Below are positions 16,894 through 25,400 of a DNA stretch of 64,000 nucleotides, piece by piece. The notes beneath the pieces were generated by a model. It did no database searches. It was given only the letters and a program-made list of their open reading frames with translations, and was not told the DNA's origin. The stretch comes from Plantactinospora endophytica (GTDB lineage Bacteria; Actinomycetota; Actinomycetes; Mycobacteriales; Micromonosporaceae): contig NZ_BONW01000016.1 of the NCBI RefSeq assembly GCF_016862915.1, forward strand, positions 186,001-250,000, in the 5' to 3' direction. How positions within the stretch are numbered: the stretch's first letter is position 1; each line of letters begins with the position of its first letter. Position numbers and translations under genes: made by a program.

Positions 16894-17982
16894 TCAGTGG
16901 AGTCCCTGTTCGGGCGGGGCGATCCGTGGCGCGCCCGGCCCGGTTCGGCGGGCGCGGTGTGCACCCACCGGGCGCCGCCCGCGCCGCCGCAACCGCAGGC
17001 CGAGCAGCACGAGTACGCCGAGCAGCGCCCCCGTCGCCGCCAGAATCAGGATCATCGACGGCCCGTCGTCCTTCGTGACCACCAGCGAGCTGGGCCGGGG
17101 TTCGGGCAGGCTGAGCGTCGCCTTGGACTCCCGCAGTACCGCCCCGTCGGCGACGGCGAGTTCGGCGTTCCACGGTCCGGCCGGCAGCCGCCCGTAGAGC
17201 GGTACCGTCATCGACCCGGAGCTCTGCGGGGCGATGGTGACCCCGCCCAGCGCGGTGAACGGGCCGAGCGCCGCCGGGCTGGACGCCGTCGACAGCCGGA
17301 GGGTGCCGTGCGGATCGAGGGCCCGGGGACCGGTGTTGCGGACCTGGGCGACCACCACCGGGACGCCCCGGGCGGTCTGTTCGGCCCGCATGCCGACGAT
17401 CTCGAAGGCGGGCTGGGGTTCCGCTCCGGTGCCGACGTTCAGGTAGACCCGCAGGCCGGTACGGCGGGCCGGCGGCGCCTTGCCGGCCCGTTTCGGCGAC
17501 TTCGGTGCCGCTGCGGCGATCTGCGCCCAGATCACGGCGTACCGCTCGCCCGGTGCGGCCGATGCCGGAACGGTGAGCCTGATCCGCACCGGCTTCTTCG
17601 CCCTCGGCTCCAGCCGGAAGGTCGACGACGGGACGCGGGTCCAGCGGCTCAGTTCGTTGCCGGTGCGCCCCTCGGCATAGCTGAAGGTGTCGTTGCGGAT
17701 GGTCGCCCCGGCCGGATAGACGGTGACGTGTTGCCGGAGCCGGGACGGGTTGACCACCTCGATCCAACGGTCGACGACGTCGCCCGGCCGGGCGTGCGCC
17801 GCCAGCCGGGTCAGGTCGGCATCGCTCGGCTTGTCGCCCGGTGGGACGGCGACGCGTACCTCCAGCGCGCCGCCGCTGTCGACGGCGGCCGATGCCGCCA
17901 CCGTCGCCGGGGTCAGTTGCAGGGTCAGGCCGGCGGTGACGGCGACGAGGCCCAGCCGGCGCAGTGATGTGTGCACGCGCAT
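16894..17982 (-). CDS. Membrane-anchored surface protein, DUF916/WxL-like
   Basis: 362 aa from ATG 17982. Signal peptide about 1-33 (LVAVTAGLTLQLTPATVAAS), an extracytoplasmic two-lobed beta-rich region (about 35-305), a transmembrane helix (ILILAATGALLGVLVLLGL, about 311-329) and a strongly basic cytoplasmic tail. Blocks such as RPGDVVDRWIEVVNPS and PGERYAVIWAQI match the DUF916-type ligand-binding domain found in cell-surface proteins. It is the last gene of the leftward exopolysaccharide arm but is separated from the epimerase gene by a strong hairpin, so it may have its own promoter. A role in wall or polymer binding is inferred. Confidence 0.7.
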   Translation of the reverse strand: MRVHTSLRRLGLVAVTAGLTLQLTPATVAASAAVDSGGALEVRVAVPPGDKPSDADLTRLAAHARPGDVVDRWIEVVNPSRLRQHVTVYPAGATIRNDTFSYAEGRTGNELSRWTRVPSSTFRLEPRAKKPVRIRLTVPASAAPGERYAVIWAQIAAAAPKSPKRAGKAPPARRTGLRVYLNVGTGAEPQPAFEIVGMRAEQTARGVPVVVAQVRNTGPRALDPHGTLRLSTASSPAALGPFTALGGVTIAPQSSGSMTVPLYGRLPAGPWNAELAVADGAVLRESKATLSLPEPRPSSLVVTKDDGPSMILILAATGALLGVLVLLGLRLRRRGRRPVGAHRARRTGPGAPRIAPPEQGLH

Positions 17983-18043
17983 TGCGATCGGAACTTTCTG
18001 TCGACACCCGTGACCCGGGTACCCCCGTCGCCGGGGTCACGAG

Positions 18044-18092
18044 CACTCGCGGCCGGCGGCGTCGGACAGCGCTGACGAGCCGGCCGCGAGTG
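18044..18092. terminator. Long-stem hairpin between the epimerase and DUF916-like genes
   Basis: CACTCGCGGCCGGC (18044-18057) pairs perfectly with GCCGGCCGCGAGTG (18079-18092) around a 21-nt loop that itself contains CGTC/GACG. A second, nearly perfect hairpin (GTGACCCGGG with CCGGGGTCAC, about 18009-18040) lies next to it. It may terminate or attenuate the leftward operon before the DUF916-like gene. Confidence 0.7.
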
Positions 18093-18107
18093 TTGGTGGT
18101 TGCGGAC

Positions 18108-19391
18108 TTATCGGGTCGGTGAGAGCACCGGCCGGGGCGGGCCGGCCCGTTGCACGAGCCGGCGGACCAGGTCGAGGTCGTCGACCTCGGAGCCGTTGGG
18201 GTCCACCGCGACGGGGTCGACTTCGACGCCCGTCGTCGCCGGCAGGTCGGCCCGGGCGGCCGACGGCTCCGGCCGGGACACCGGGATGAGCAGGTCGGCC
18301 AGGGCCGCGACGGCGCGGGTGGCCGACCGGCCGTCCCCGAACGGGGAGGACATCGTCGGTACCGGTTCCGAGCGGAGATGTTCGACGACCGCCTGGGCGA
18401 TCCGCTCCGGGCGGGTACCGACCAGCCGACCCCGGCCGGCGGCGAGTACCTCCGGACGTTCGGTCCGGTCCCGGGTCACCAGTACCGGCGCCCCGATCGT
18501 CACCGCCTCCTCCTGGATGCCGCCGGAGTCGGTCAGTACGACGTCGGCGACGAGCAGCAGGCCGATCATCTCCGGGTACGGCAGTGCGGGCAGGACCCGC
18601 ACGGACGGTACGCCGGTCAGTGCGGTCCTGATCTCCGCCCCGAGCGCCGGGTTGGGGTGCAGGACCACGATCACCTGCGCGTCGGGGCGTACCTCGCCGA
18701 GCTTCACCAGTCCCGCGCAGATGTCGCGTACTCCCTGGCCCCAGTTCTCCCGGCGGTGCATCGTCGCGACCACGACCGGTCGGCCGTGGTCCAGCCAGTC
18801 CGGCGGCCGGGCCAGGTCGTGGTCGACCAGGTGGTCGAGGGCGTCGACCACGGTGTTCCCGGTGAGCACGATGCGCTCCGCTGCCACCCCCTCGGCGAGC
18901 AGGTGGCGTCGCGCGGTGTCGGTCGGTGCGAGGTGGAGGTCGGCGATCCGGGCCAGGAGGGCCCGGTTCGCCTCCTCCGGGAACGGTTCCCGCAGGTTGT
19001 GTGTGCGCAGGCCGGCTTCCAGGTGTACGACGGGGATGCCGCGCCAGAACGCGACCAGTCCGCCGGCCAGTGCGGTCAGGGTGTCGCCCTGCACCACCAC
19101 GGCGGCCGGGTTCCGCCGGCCGAGCGCGGCGTCCACGGCGGACAGCAGTGCGACGGCGAGTTCGGCGAGCGAGCCGTCCCGGCGGACCGGGATCAACACC
19201 TCGTCGGGGGCCAGACCGAAGGGAGCCAGGGTTTCGGCCACCTGGTCGGGCTGTTGCCCGCTGTCGATCAGCGTCGTCGTGAAGCGACCGTCCCGACCCA
19301 GTTCCAACGCCAGCGGCGCCAGTTTTATCCCCTCCGGACGGGTACCCGCCAGCAGGACGATCTCCGGTTGGTCGAAGTTCCTGTCTCCCAT
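18108..19391 (-). CDS. wecB: UDP-N-acetylglucosamine 2-epimerase (non-hydrolysing)
   Basis: 427 aa, ATG 19391, full length for the family. Signature blocks are all present: GTRPEGIKLAPLALEL, LEAGLRTHNLREPFPEEANR, the active-site segment TMHRRENWGQGV and LTDSGGIQEEA. It interconverts UDP-GlcNAc and UDP-ManNAc in the cytoplasm, supplying ManNAc or a derived sugar acid to a surface polymer. The first motif has Gly in place of the common Ala (GTRPEA), a mild change. It follows the exported-protein gene by 9 nt in the leftward operon of the exopolysaccharide locus, which fits a precursor-supply role. Confidence 0.88.
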   Translation of the reverse strand: MGDRNFDQPEIVLLAGTRPEGIKLAPLALELGRDGRFTTTLIDSGQQPDQVAETLAPFGLAPDEVLIPVRRDGSLAELAVALLSAVDAALGRRNPAAVVVQGDTLTALAGGLVAFWRGIPVVHLEAGLRTHNLREPFPEEANRALLARIADLHLAPTDTARRHLLAEGVAAERIVLTGNTVVDALDHLVDHDLARPPDWLDHGRPVVVATMHRRENWGQGVRDICAGLVKLGEVRPDAQVIVVLHPNPALGAEIRTALTGVPSVRVLPALPYPEMIGLLLVADVVLTDSGGIQEEAVTIGAPVLVTRDRTERPEVLAAGRGRLVGTRPERIAQAVVEHLRSEPVPTMSSPFGDGRSATRAVAALADLLIPVSRPEPSAARADLPATTGVEVDPVAVDPNGSEVDDLDLVRRLVQRAGPPRPVLSPTR

Positions 19392-19400
19392 GCTGGCTCC

Positions 19401-20264
19401 CTAGGACCGGATCGCGGCTTCGCGGCGGCTGCGGTGGCGCAGGAACCCACCGACGGCGACGAGCCCGAGCGTGCCGGCGGCGATCGGCGCACCGGCGAGC
19501 GGGATGACCGGGATCGGCGGCGCGATCGCGTTCGGTCCGCAGACCACGTTGCCCACGTCGAGCGAGACCAGCAGCCCGGAGATCGCCTCGATCTGCAACG
19601 CCGTCACGTCGATCTGGCCCGGCCCGGAGCTGGTCTGCGCGTTGAGCACGACGTTGAGCAGTCCCGGCAGGGTGAGCCCGGTGTTCTGTGCCGGGTTGGG
19701 CGACAGGTTGAGCAGGGTGGTCTCGATGCCCAGGACGGTCGAGGTGATCCGCGCGTTCACCAGGGAGGCGGCGCCGTCGGCGGTCGGCGCGCTGGTCGCC
19801 TCGCAGGTGGCGTAGATCGCGTCCGCGGTCAGCGCGATGGTCGCACCGGCCACGACACCCAGCACCAGGTCGACCTCGGCGCCGTTGTCGACGGTGCAGG
19901 TGCCGTCGGCACCGACCACGAACTCGCCACCGGTGCCGAGCAGTCCGGCACAGCCACGGGAGACGCCGCCGAACAGCGCGGTACCGTACTGGCCGAGTAC
20001 GCCGGCCGTGATGACGTTCTGACTGCCCAACACGCTCAGCAGTGGACTCGAGTCCCCGGTGGTGGTCTCGCTGCCGCCGTCGGTGTTGTTGGCGGTGAAC
20101 GTGCCCGAACTGGCCACCGAGCCGCCGAGCAGGGTGATGTTCAGCGCGGACGCCGAGACCTGCGAGGTGTCGGCCAGCGCCGGCGATGCGGCGAGTAGGG
20201 CGGCGGTGCAGCCCGCGGCCGCCGCCACAGCCAACCGCCCGAACGGTAAGCACTTTTTCGTCAT
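19401..20264 (-). CDS. Exported surface protein with C-terminal anchor, probable exosortase client
   Basis: 287 aa from ATG 20264, preceded by a strong AAGGAGCGG ribosome site. Signal peptide about 1-31 (cleavage near SPALA-DTS). The mature domain is Gly/Thr/Ala-rich and beta-rich, with paired cysteines, resembling the 'choice-of-anchor P' exported proteins of actinobacteria (recalled family name, not checked). The C-terminus has the tripartite form of a sorting signal: short motif region PPIPVIPLAGAP, a hydrophobic helix (AAGTLGLVAVGGFL) and a basic tail RHRSRREAA. No LPXTG is present. It is encoded in the same operon as the exosortase-family protein at 21701-22303, the likely processing enzyme. 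Confidence 0.7.
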   Translation of the reverse strand: MTKKCLPFGRLAVAAAAGCTAALLAASPALADTSQVSASALNITLLGGSVASSGTFTANNTDGGSETTTGDSSPLLSVLGSQNVITAGVLGQYGTALFGGVSRGCAGLLGTGGEFVVGADGTCTVDNGAEVDLVLGVVAGATIALTADAIYATCEATSAPTADGAASLVNARITSTVLGIETTLLNLSPNPAQNTGLTLPGLLNVVLNAQTSSGPGQIDVTALQIEAISGLLVSLDVGNVVCGPNAIAPPIPVIPLAGAPIAAGTLGLVAVGGFLRHRSRREAAIRS

Positions 20265-20340
20265 GTTTGAACCGCTCCTTGTTTTTCTTGGATCTGGACT
20301 GGGGGTGGAACCCTGCACGGAGTTCCGCACCGGGGGAGGT

Positions 20341-21711
20341 TCAGGGATGCGGCGTTGCCGCGCCGCGCGTCAACACGACCCGGACGAGGTCCTGGGAGCG
20401 CGCGGTCTTCTGCCAGTCGGACCGGGCGGTGAGCAGGCGGAGGAACGCCCACCAGACGGCCACGCACTGGACGTAGCTGTTCAGCCAGTGGCCGAGGCCG
20501 AGCCCGATTGCGGCCGGCACGCTCAGGCTCCGGTCGCAGCGGGCCCGGTAGATCAGCCCCCAGGCGGCGAACGGGAGGATGCCGAAGACCACGATCAGCG
20601 GCAGTACGCCCCAGCCGCCGTGCGACCACCAGCCGACCAGGCCGGACGGGGTCTGCCAGATGTAGTAGCCGAGCACTGCCGAGCAGGCCAGGTAGACCAG
20701 GGTTCCGCCGAGCTGGGTCCACGGCGCGGAGAGGAAGTGGGCGATCTCCACGGCGGCGGTGTTCCGGATGTGTCGGGAGGTCAGCACGGCCCAGGCGTAC
20801 CGGGCGCACTGCATGGAGCCCTGTGCCCAGCGGGTACGCTGCCGGATCAGCAGTCGGAGCCTGACCAGCGCCTCCTGGGCGACCCAGGTCTCCGGGCAGT
20901 ACTCGGTCCGGCCGCCGGCGAGCAGCACGTGCAGGCCGAGTTCGAAGTCCTCCAGCAGCGCGCCGTGCCAGGGCGTGCCCTGGGACTCGGCGATCCGGTC
21001 CAGCATGTCCAGCCGGGTGAACTGCCCGTTGCCGCCCATGCCCACGCTGCCGGTCCGGCGCCGCAGTTCCTGCATCGCGGCGATCGGGCCCCGGAACTCC
21101 ATGTCCTGCAACCGGATGAGCAGTTGGCTCCACCGCCGCCGGCCGACCCGGGAGCGGGCCCGCCCACAGTCGAGCATCCGTACCTCGATCTGCACGGCGG
21201 AGATCCGGGACCGGCCGAAGTAGCGCCGGCCGGCGAGCGCGGTCAGGCAGTTCGGGTCGAGGCGGCTGTCGGCGTCGACCACCCCGACGAGGATCCGGCT
21301 CCGGTCGGCGTCGGCCGGTACGCCGGCCCGGATCGCCCGCCAGCCTGCGTTGAGGGCGGCACCCTTGCCCTGCCGCGCCTCCGGCAGCACCCGGTGCACC
21401 ACCCGGACGCGCGGGTCGGCCGCGAGAGTGTGGAGCAGTTCGCCGGTGCCGTCCGTGGACGCGTCGTCGACGCACCAGATCGTCGCCTCCGGGCAGGCAC
21501 GCCGTAGGGCGCGTACCGTCTCGGCGATCACCGAGGATTCGTCGCGGCAGGGTACGAGGAGGTGCCATTCGAATCCGGCGGGATCGCCGCCGGTGCTCCG
21601 GTCGTTCCGCAGGAAGATGACCATGATGCCGACCACGTAGGCGCAGAAGGTCACGCAGAGCAGGAACGCCAGGGTGTTCAGCAGTTCCAGGGCGCTGAGT
21701 TCAAGTGACAT
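20341..21711 (-). CDS. Processive GT2-type membrane glycosyltransferase
   Basis: 456 aa from ATG 21711, overlapping the exosortase gene by 11 nt. A hydrophobic N-terminal helix (about 9-32) precedes the GT-A catalytic domain: LLVPCRDESS, CVDDASTDGT, the metal-site VVDADSRLD, and the acceptor/QxxRW motif QRTRWAQGS. Several C-terminal membrane helices follow (about 325-430). This architecture is that of cellulose/chitin/hyaluronan-synthase-like enzymes that polymerise and export a chain. In this operon it may build a linear polymer independent of, or attached to, the Wzy-type polymer of the rightward arm. The donor is not known; UDP-ManNAc or UDP-GlcNAc is possible given the next epimerase. Confidence 0.85.
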   Translation of the reverse strand: MSLELSALELLNTLAFLLCVTFCAYVVGIMVIFLRNDRSTGGDPAGFEWHLLVPCRDESSVIAETVRALRRACPEATIWCVDDASTDGTGELLHTLAADPRVRVVHRVLPEARQGKGAALNAGWRAIRAGVPADADRSRILVGVVDADSRLDPNCLTALAGRRYFGRSRISAVQIEVRMLDCGRARSRVGRRRWSQLLIRLQDMEFRGPIAAMQELRRRTGSVGMGGNGQFTRLDMLDRIAESQGTPWHGALLEDFELGLHVLLAGGRTEYCPETWVAQEALVRLRLLIRQRTRWAQGSMQCARYAWAVLTSRHIRNTAAVEIAHFLSAPWTQLGGTLVYLACSAVLGYYIWQTPSGLVGWWSHGGWGVLPLIVVFGILPFAAWGLIYRARCDRSLSVPAAIGLGLGHWLNSYVQCVAVWWAFLRLLTARSDWQKTARSQDLVRVVLTRGAATPHP

Positions 21712-22303
21712 GATCGGCGTTCCGAACTGCTCGGCCCCGGGTCAGCAGCACGACGAACAGGATCGCGCTGCCGACCACCCCGAGGGTGGTGATCACCGAT
21801 CCGATCAGTACGTGGCTGCGTTCGTAGCCCTGCTCGAATCCCCAGAGCCGCATCGAGCCGACGACCGCGGCGAGCCGGAGCTGGTTGACGGCGACCAGCA
21901 GGACCGCGGTGACCGCGCAGCACACGGTCGCCCGGGACACGCTGACCCGTCCGACGAACATGAGGAAGGCGGCCAGGGCCACCGGCGGGATCAGCAGCAG
22001 CCCGACCGAGCAGCCGAGCGTCACCATGAAGCCGACCCACCGCTCGTCCAGCGGAAAGATCACGGTCGAGTAGCTGGAGCGCGCCTCGGCGAGTCCGAGC
22101 CCGTCCACGAAGCGTGCGCTCAACCAGGCTTCGCCGCCGGCGATCCAGCGGAGGTTCGCGGCCACCGCACCGGCCGCACCGACGCCGACCAGGGCGGCGA
22201 GCACGAGGCGGAGCCGGGAGGGCCGGCCGGCCGGCGGGCGGGCATTCGGCCGCCGGGCCGCCACGGGACTCCGGTGGATGCTCCGCAGGTGGGTACCGGT
22301 CAC
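21701..22303 (-). CDS. Exosortase/archaeosortase-family membrane protease
   Basis: 200 aa from GTG 22303, in 4-nt overlap (GTGA) with the mini-protein upstream. About five to six hydrophobic segments. The exosortase catalytic pattern is visible: Cys98 at the start of a helix (LGCSVGLLLIPP), Arg143 in the AVNQLRLA motif, and His164 in RSHVLIGSVITTLG. Exosortases are multi-pass transpeptidase-like enzymes that cut C-terminal sorting signals of exported proteins and are characteristically found in exopolysaccharide loci. The likely client is the anchored protein at 19401-20264, and the mini-protein at 22300-22449 is another candidate. I believe an actinobacterial subgroup called XrtP exists, but cannot confirm membership. 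The family call rests on these three residues and topology. Confidence 0.75.
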   Translation of the reverse strand: MTGTHLRSIHRSPVAARRPNARPPAGRPSRLRLVLAALVGVGAAGAVAANLRWIAGGEAWLSARFVDGLGLAEARSSYSTVIFPLDERWVGFMVTLGCSVGLLLIPPVALAAFLMFVGRVSVSRATVCCAVTAVLLVAVNQLRLAAVVGSMRLWGFEQGYERSHVLIGSVITTLGVVGSAILFVVLLTRGRAVRNADHVT

Positions 22304-22449
22304 TGGGACCGCTTCTGCAACACCAGCAGCACCATCGCCGCACCCAGGATGACCAGGCCCAACCCGGCCAGTAGCCAGGACTGCAACGCCACCCCGGTCA
22401 GGGCCAGCCCGCCGCCGGTCGGTGGCCCCTTGGGACCGTACATGACCAT
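22300..22449 (-). CDS. 49-residue LALTG mini-protein (sorting signal only)
   Basis: A short gene, ATG 22449 (or ATG 22443, better spaced from the GGGGGTGA ribosome site), stop 22300-22302. The product has ten short residues (MVMYGPKGPP), then TGGGLALTGVAL, a single transmembrane helix (about residues 22-43) and the tail LQKRSQ. The LALTG pentapeptide, helix and basic end have the layout of an LPXTG/LAXTG cell-wall sorting signal, but there is no signal peptide and no mature domain. It is translationally coupled to the exosortase gene by GTGA. Coding is supported by this coupling and by the ordered hydrophobic pattern. Function unknown: possibly an exosortase partner, regulator or minimal substrate. 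Confidence 0.65.
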   Translation of the reverse strand: MVMYGPKGPPTGGGLALTGVALQSWLLAGLGLVILGAAMVLLVLQKRSQ

Positions 22450-22753
22450 CACCCCCGTCTTGCTTCGCTCCGGTCAGCAGTAACATTAGGGGCGAAACAC
22501 CCCAGTGTTCGCAGCTATCCCTAAAAACCCCTTATCGGTCATAATTCATCGAGTACCGGCGATGGCCGTGCGCAAGGACTCTCGCGTTCGGTGGTGGCGC
22601 CACGCCGGACCGTCGGGCGGGAGGTGTCGGTGGGTATTTACGTCGTTTATCGGTATTAGTCCTTTTAGGGCGTTTAAGGTATGTCCAACCATGAATCGAA
22701 TGTGTTGAGCGATTCAGATTTGTCCACCACCCGAAACCGGAAGCCCCACGACG
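22450..22753. promoter_or_regulatory. Divergent control region of the exopolysaccharide locus
   Basis: 304 bp, clearly AT-richer than its surroundings, between the leftward exosortase operon and the rightward polymer operon. A dyad spans about 22488-22526: TAGGG...CCCTA flanks enclose GCGAAACAC/GTGTTCGC with one bulged base. A second AT-rich patch (22630-22690, TATTTACGTCGTTTATCGG and following) lies nearer the rightward gene. Both are candidate promoter or operator sites; I see no known riboswitch. Short open frames here (for example from 22681) are not supported. Confidence 0.5.
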
Positions 22754-23836
22754 TTGAGCATCGACCAGACGCAACTCGTCCCGTCCGCGCCGCCCGGCGC
22801 CGAGGCCGGCGCGGACCGCCGTACCGGCACCGGAGCGCGCCGGACCGGTGCGCGACACGCCGTCGTCCCGAGCCCGCCCCGCCGGCCCGGGCGGCACCGA
22901 CGCGGCCGGAACAGCACCGCCGGCCGCCGGTCCGCGCCGGCCCGCAGGGGCGTCCGGGCACTGGTACTGGAGCCGCGTACCGGCGACGCCACCCCCGACC
23001 GACTGGCCGACGAGTTCCACGTCGCCGCCCGCCTGCCACTGCCGGAGCGGATGGAACAGCTCGACGAGGCACTGCTGCGGTGGCGGCCGAAGCTGCTGCT
23101 CTGCAAGCACCCGCTGGACAGCCTCGACGCCCGGCTCGCCGCCGTCTGCCTGGCCCACGACGTCGAGATCTTCGTACTCGCCCACCCGGTCTACGGGCTG
23201 CTGCAACCCGCCCGGCTGCGTCGGTTCGGCGGACTGCCGTGGCTGCGGCTCCGGCCCGGCCGGTCGGGGGAGGAGAAGGTGAAGCGCGCCCTCGACGTGG
23301 CGGTGACCCTGCTCGGCGCCCCGCTGGTGGTACCACTCATGCTGGTCGTCGCGGCGGCGGTGAGCCTCAGCGGGCCGCCGCTCTACCGCCAGGAACGGGT
23401 GGGTGCCGGCGGGCACCGGTTCCACATGGTCAAGTTCAGGACCATGCGTGCCGACGCCGAGCGGCACACCGGACCGGCGCTGGCCAGCGTGGACGACGCC
23501 CGGGTGACCCGGGTCGGCCGGGTGCTGCGGCGGTTCCGGCTCGACGAACTCCCGCAACTGTGGAACGTGGTCCGCGGCGACATGAGCCTGGTCGGCCCGC
23601 GCCCGGAGCGCCCCGAGTTCGTCGCCACCTTCCGGGAACTTCCGCACTACGAGCTGCGGCACCGGATCCGGCCCGGGATGACCGGGATCGCCCAGCTCAC
23701 CGGCGGCTACGCCGCGACGGTCGAGGAGAAGCTCCGCTGCGACCTGCTCTATCTGCACTGCCGGTCGCTGCGGCTGGACCTGCTGCTGGTGGTGCTGACC
23801 ATCGTCGAGCTGTTCCGGGGGTTCCCCCGTGGCTAG
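22754..23836 (+). CDS. Undecaprenyl-phosphate sugar-phosphate transferase
   Basis: 360 aa from TTG 22754, the only upstream start in frame; the ribosome site is weak. Residues 1-65 are Arg/Pro-rich and probably disordered. Residues ~66-165 form a small soluble domain, and from VKRALDVAVTLLGAPLVVPL a single re-entrant or membrane helix leads into the bacterial sugar transferase domain. The domain shows KFRTMRADAE, the catalytic-type RLDELPQLWNVVRGDMS and LVGPRPERPEF. It loads the first sugar-1-phosphate onto undecaprenyl phosphate to begin the repeat unit. Compared with WbaP-type enzymes it lacks a long polytopic N-terminus. First gene of the rightward exopolysaccharide operon. Confidence 0.87.
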   Translation: MSIDQTQLVPSAPPGAEAGADRRTGTGARRTGARHAVVPSPPRRPGRHRRGRNSTAGRRSAPARRGVRALVLEPRTGDATPDRLADEFHVAARLPLPERMEQLDEALLRWRPKLLLCKHPLDSLDARLAAVCLAHDVEIFVLAHPVYGLLQPARLRRFGGLPWLRLRPGRSGEEKVKRALDVAVTLLGAPLVVPLMLVVAAAVSLSGPPLYRQERVGAGGHRFHMVKFRTMRADAERHTGPALASVDDARVTRVGRVLRRFRLDELPQLWNVVRGDMSLVGPRPERPEFVATFRELPHYELRHRIRPGMTGIAQLTGGYAATVEEKLRCDLLYLHCRSLRLDLLLVVLTIVELFRGFPRG

Positions 23837-25400
23837 CTCTGCCTCCGGCTCCTCCACCGGCCGCCGGCTGACCCGCAACTCCGCCAGCCTGATCACCGCC
23901 CGGATCGTGATGGCCGTGGCCGGACTGGGCTCTTTGCCGGTTCTCTACGACCAGCTCGGCGCGGCGCGCTTCGGGGTGTGGGCACTGCTCGGCGGCCTGG
24001 TGGCGATCGTCGCCCTGGTCGACCTCGGACTCGGGTCCGCGCTGGTACGACAGGTCGCCGGAGCGCTGACCGAGCCGCTGCACCGGTCGGCGCGTACGGC
24101 GCTCGGTGTCGGCCTGGTCTGGGGCGTACTCCTCTGGTTGCTCGCCTCCGCCGGCACCCTGGTCGGCTGGCCGTGGCTGGCCCGGCTGCTCCAGTTGGGC
24201 GAGCTGGCCGGCGAGGCCCGCCAGGCGGCGCTCACTCTGCTGCTCGGGCTGCTCTGCGACGGTGTCGCGCTGCCCTGGCGGGCGGTGCTGGAAGGTACCC
24301 AGCGGTACACCGCGTTGGCCTGGGCCAGCGGCGGTACGGCGGTGCTCGGCGCGGCGCTGGCGGTACTCGTCGTACGCCTCGGCGGTGGCCTGCTGGCGCT
24401 GGCCGCCTCCATGGCCGCGACCTGTGCGGTCCGGGCCGCCCTGGTGGTGGCCGCCGCCAGCCGCTGGCAGCCCCGACTGCGCCCGAGCCTGCGCGCCCCC
24501 GGCCCCGGCGAGCTGCGCCACCTTCTCGGGTACGGGCTGCAGGTGCAGGGCACCGGTGCGGCCGGGGCGACGAACCTGGAACTGGACCGCTTCATCCTGA
24601 GCGGCACTGCCGGACCCACCGTGGCCGGTGGCTTCGAACTCGGCAACCGGCTGCTCAACATGCTGCGGCTGCCGCCCACCATCGTGCTGCTGACGATGTT
24701 CCCGATGGCGGTGTCCCGGGCGGCGACCGAGGGGCCGGCCTGGCTCGACCGGTTCCACCTCACCGCGACGAAGCATCTCACCGCGTTCGCCGCGGTCAGC
24801 AGCGCGCTGCTGGTGGTCTGCGCCGACCCGCTCGTCCGGCTCTGGCTCGGTCAGCCGGTCTGGTGGGCGACGGTCGGCATCGTCGTGCTGGCCCCGAGCT
24901 ACGCGCTGAACCTCGCCGCCGGGGCGACCGCGATCGTGCTCCGGGTCGAGGGCCGGCCCGGGCAGGAGACCGGGTACGCGCTGCTCTCCGTCCTGCTCAA
25001 CCTCGCCCTGACCTGGCCGCTGCTGCACCTGGTCGGCCCGGCCGGCGTTCCGCTGGCCACCTCGATCGGGGTCGCCCTCGGCACCGCCTACTTCATCGCG
25101 CGCTTCCACCGCACCAGCGCACGCCCGATCGGTCCGGTACTGCGGGCCGTCCGGCCCTCCGTACTGGCCGGCGCGGTCGCCGGTCTCGGCGGTGGACTCG
25201 CGGCCCGACTGCTGCCGGACGGCCCCGGGCGGCTGGACGCCGCCCTCGCGGTGCTGACCCGCTCCGGCGTGGTACTGCTGCTCGCCGTCGGCGTGCTGCT
25301 GGCCGCCGGTTTCCTGGCCCCGGCCGACCGGACCCGGCTCGCCCGACTGCTCCGGCGGCCCGGGTCACCGGCCCTGGCTCCGGACGGTGTCGTCCGGTGA
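23829..25400 (+). CDS. Polysaccharide flippase (Wzx/MATE-like)
   Basis: 523 aa from GTG 23829, overlapping the sugar transferase gene by 8 nt. Twelve to fourteen hydrophobic segments spread over the protein, with the family's N-terminal block RIVMAVAGLGSLPVLYDQLG and ARFGVWALLGGLVAIVALVD. A conserved-type segment LELDRFILSG and a basic-rich loop after it also fit. Wzx proteins move lipid-linked repeat units across the membrane for Wzy polymerisation. Position directly after the initiating transferase and upstream of a Wzy-like gene supports this. Followed by the methyltransferase gene in 4-nt overlap. Confidence 0.85.
   Translation: MASSASGSSTGRRLTRNSASLITARIVMAVAGLGSLPVLYDQLGAARFGVWALLGGLVAIVALVDLGLGSALVRQVAGALTEPLHRSARTALGVGLVWGVLLWLLASAGTLVGWPWLARLLQLGELAGEARQAALTLLLGLLCDGVALPWRAVLEGTQRYTALAWASGGTAVLGAALAVLVVRLGGGLLALAASMAATCAVRAALVVAAASRWQPRLRPSLRAPGPGELRHLLGYGLQVQGTGAAGATNLELDRFILSGTAGPTVAGGFELGNRLLNMLRLPPTIVLLTMFPMAVSRAATEGPAWLDRFHLTATKHLTAFAAVSSALLVVCADPLVRLWLGQPVWWATVGIVVLAPSYALNLAAGATAIVLRVEGRPGQETGYALLSVLLNLALTWPLLHLVGPAGVPLATSIGVALGTAYFIARFHRTSARPIGPVLRAVRPSVLAGAVAGLGGGLAARLLPDGPGRLDAALAVLTRSGVVLLLAVGVLLAAGFLAPADRTRLARLLRRPGSPALAPDGVVR

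Noticed and set aside
16894-22449. A sortase gene to process the LALTG motif
   Set aside because: No TLxTC-type sortase is present in the locus or elsewhere in the window; only the exosortase-family protein fits as a partner.
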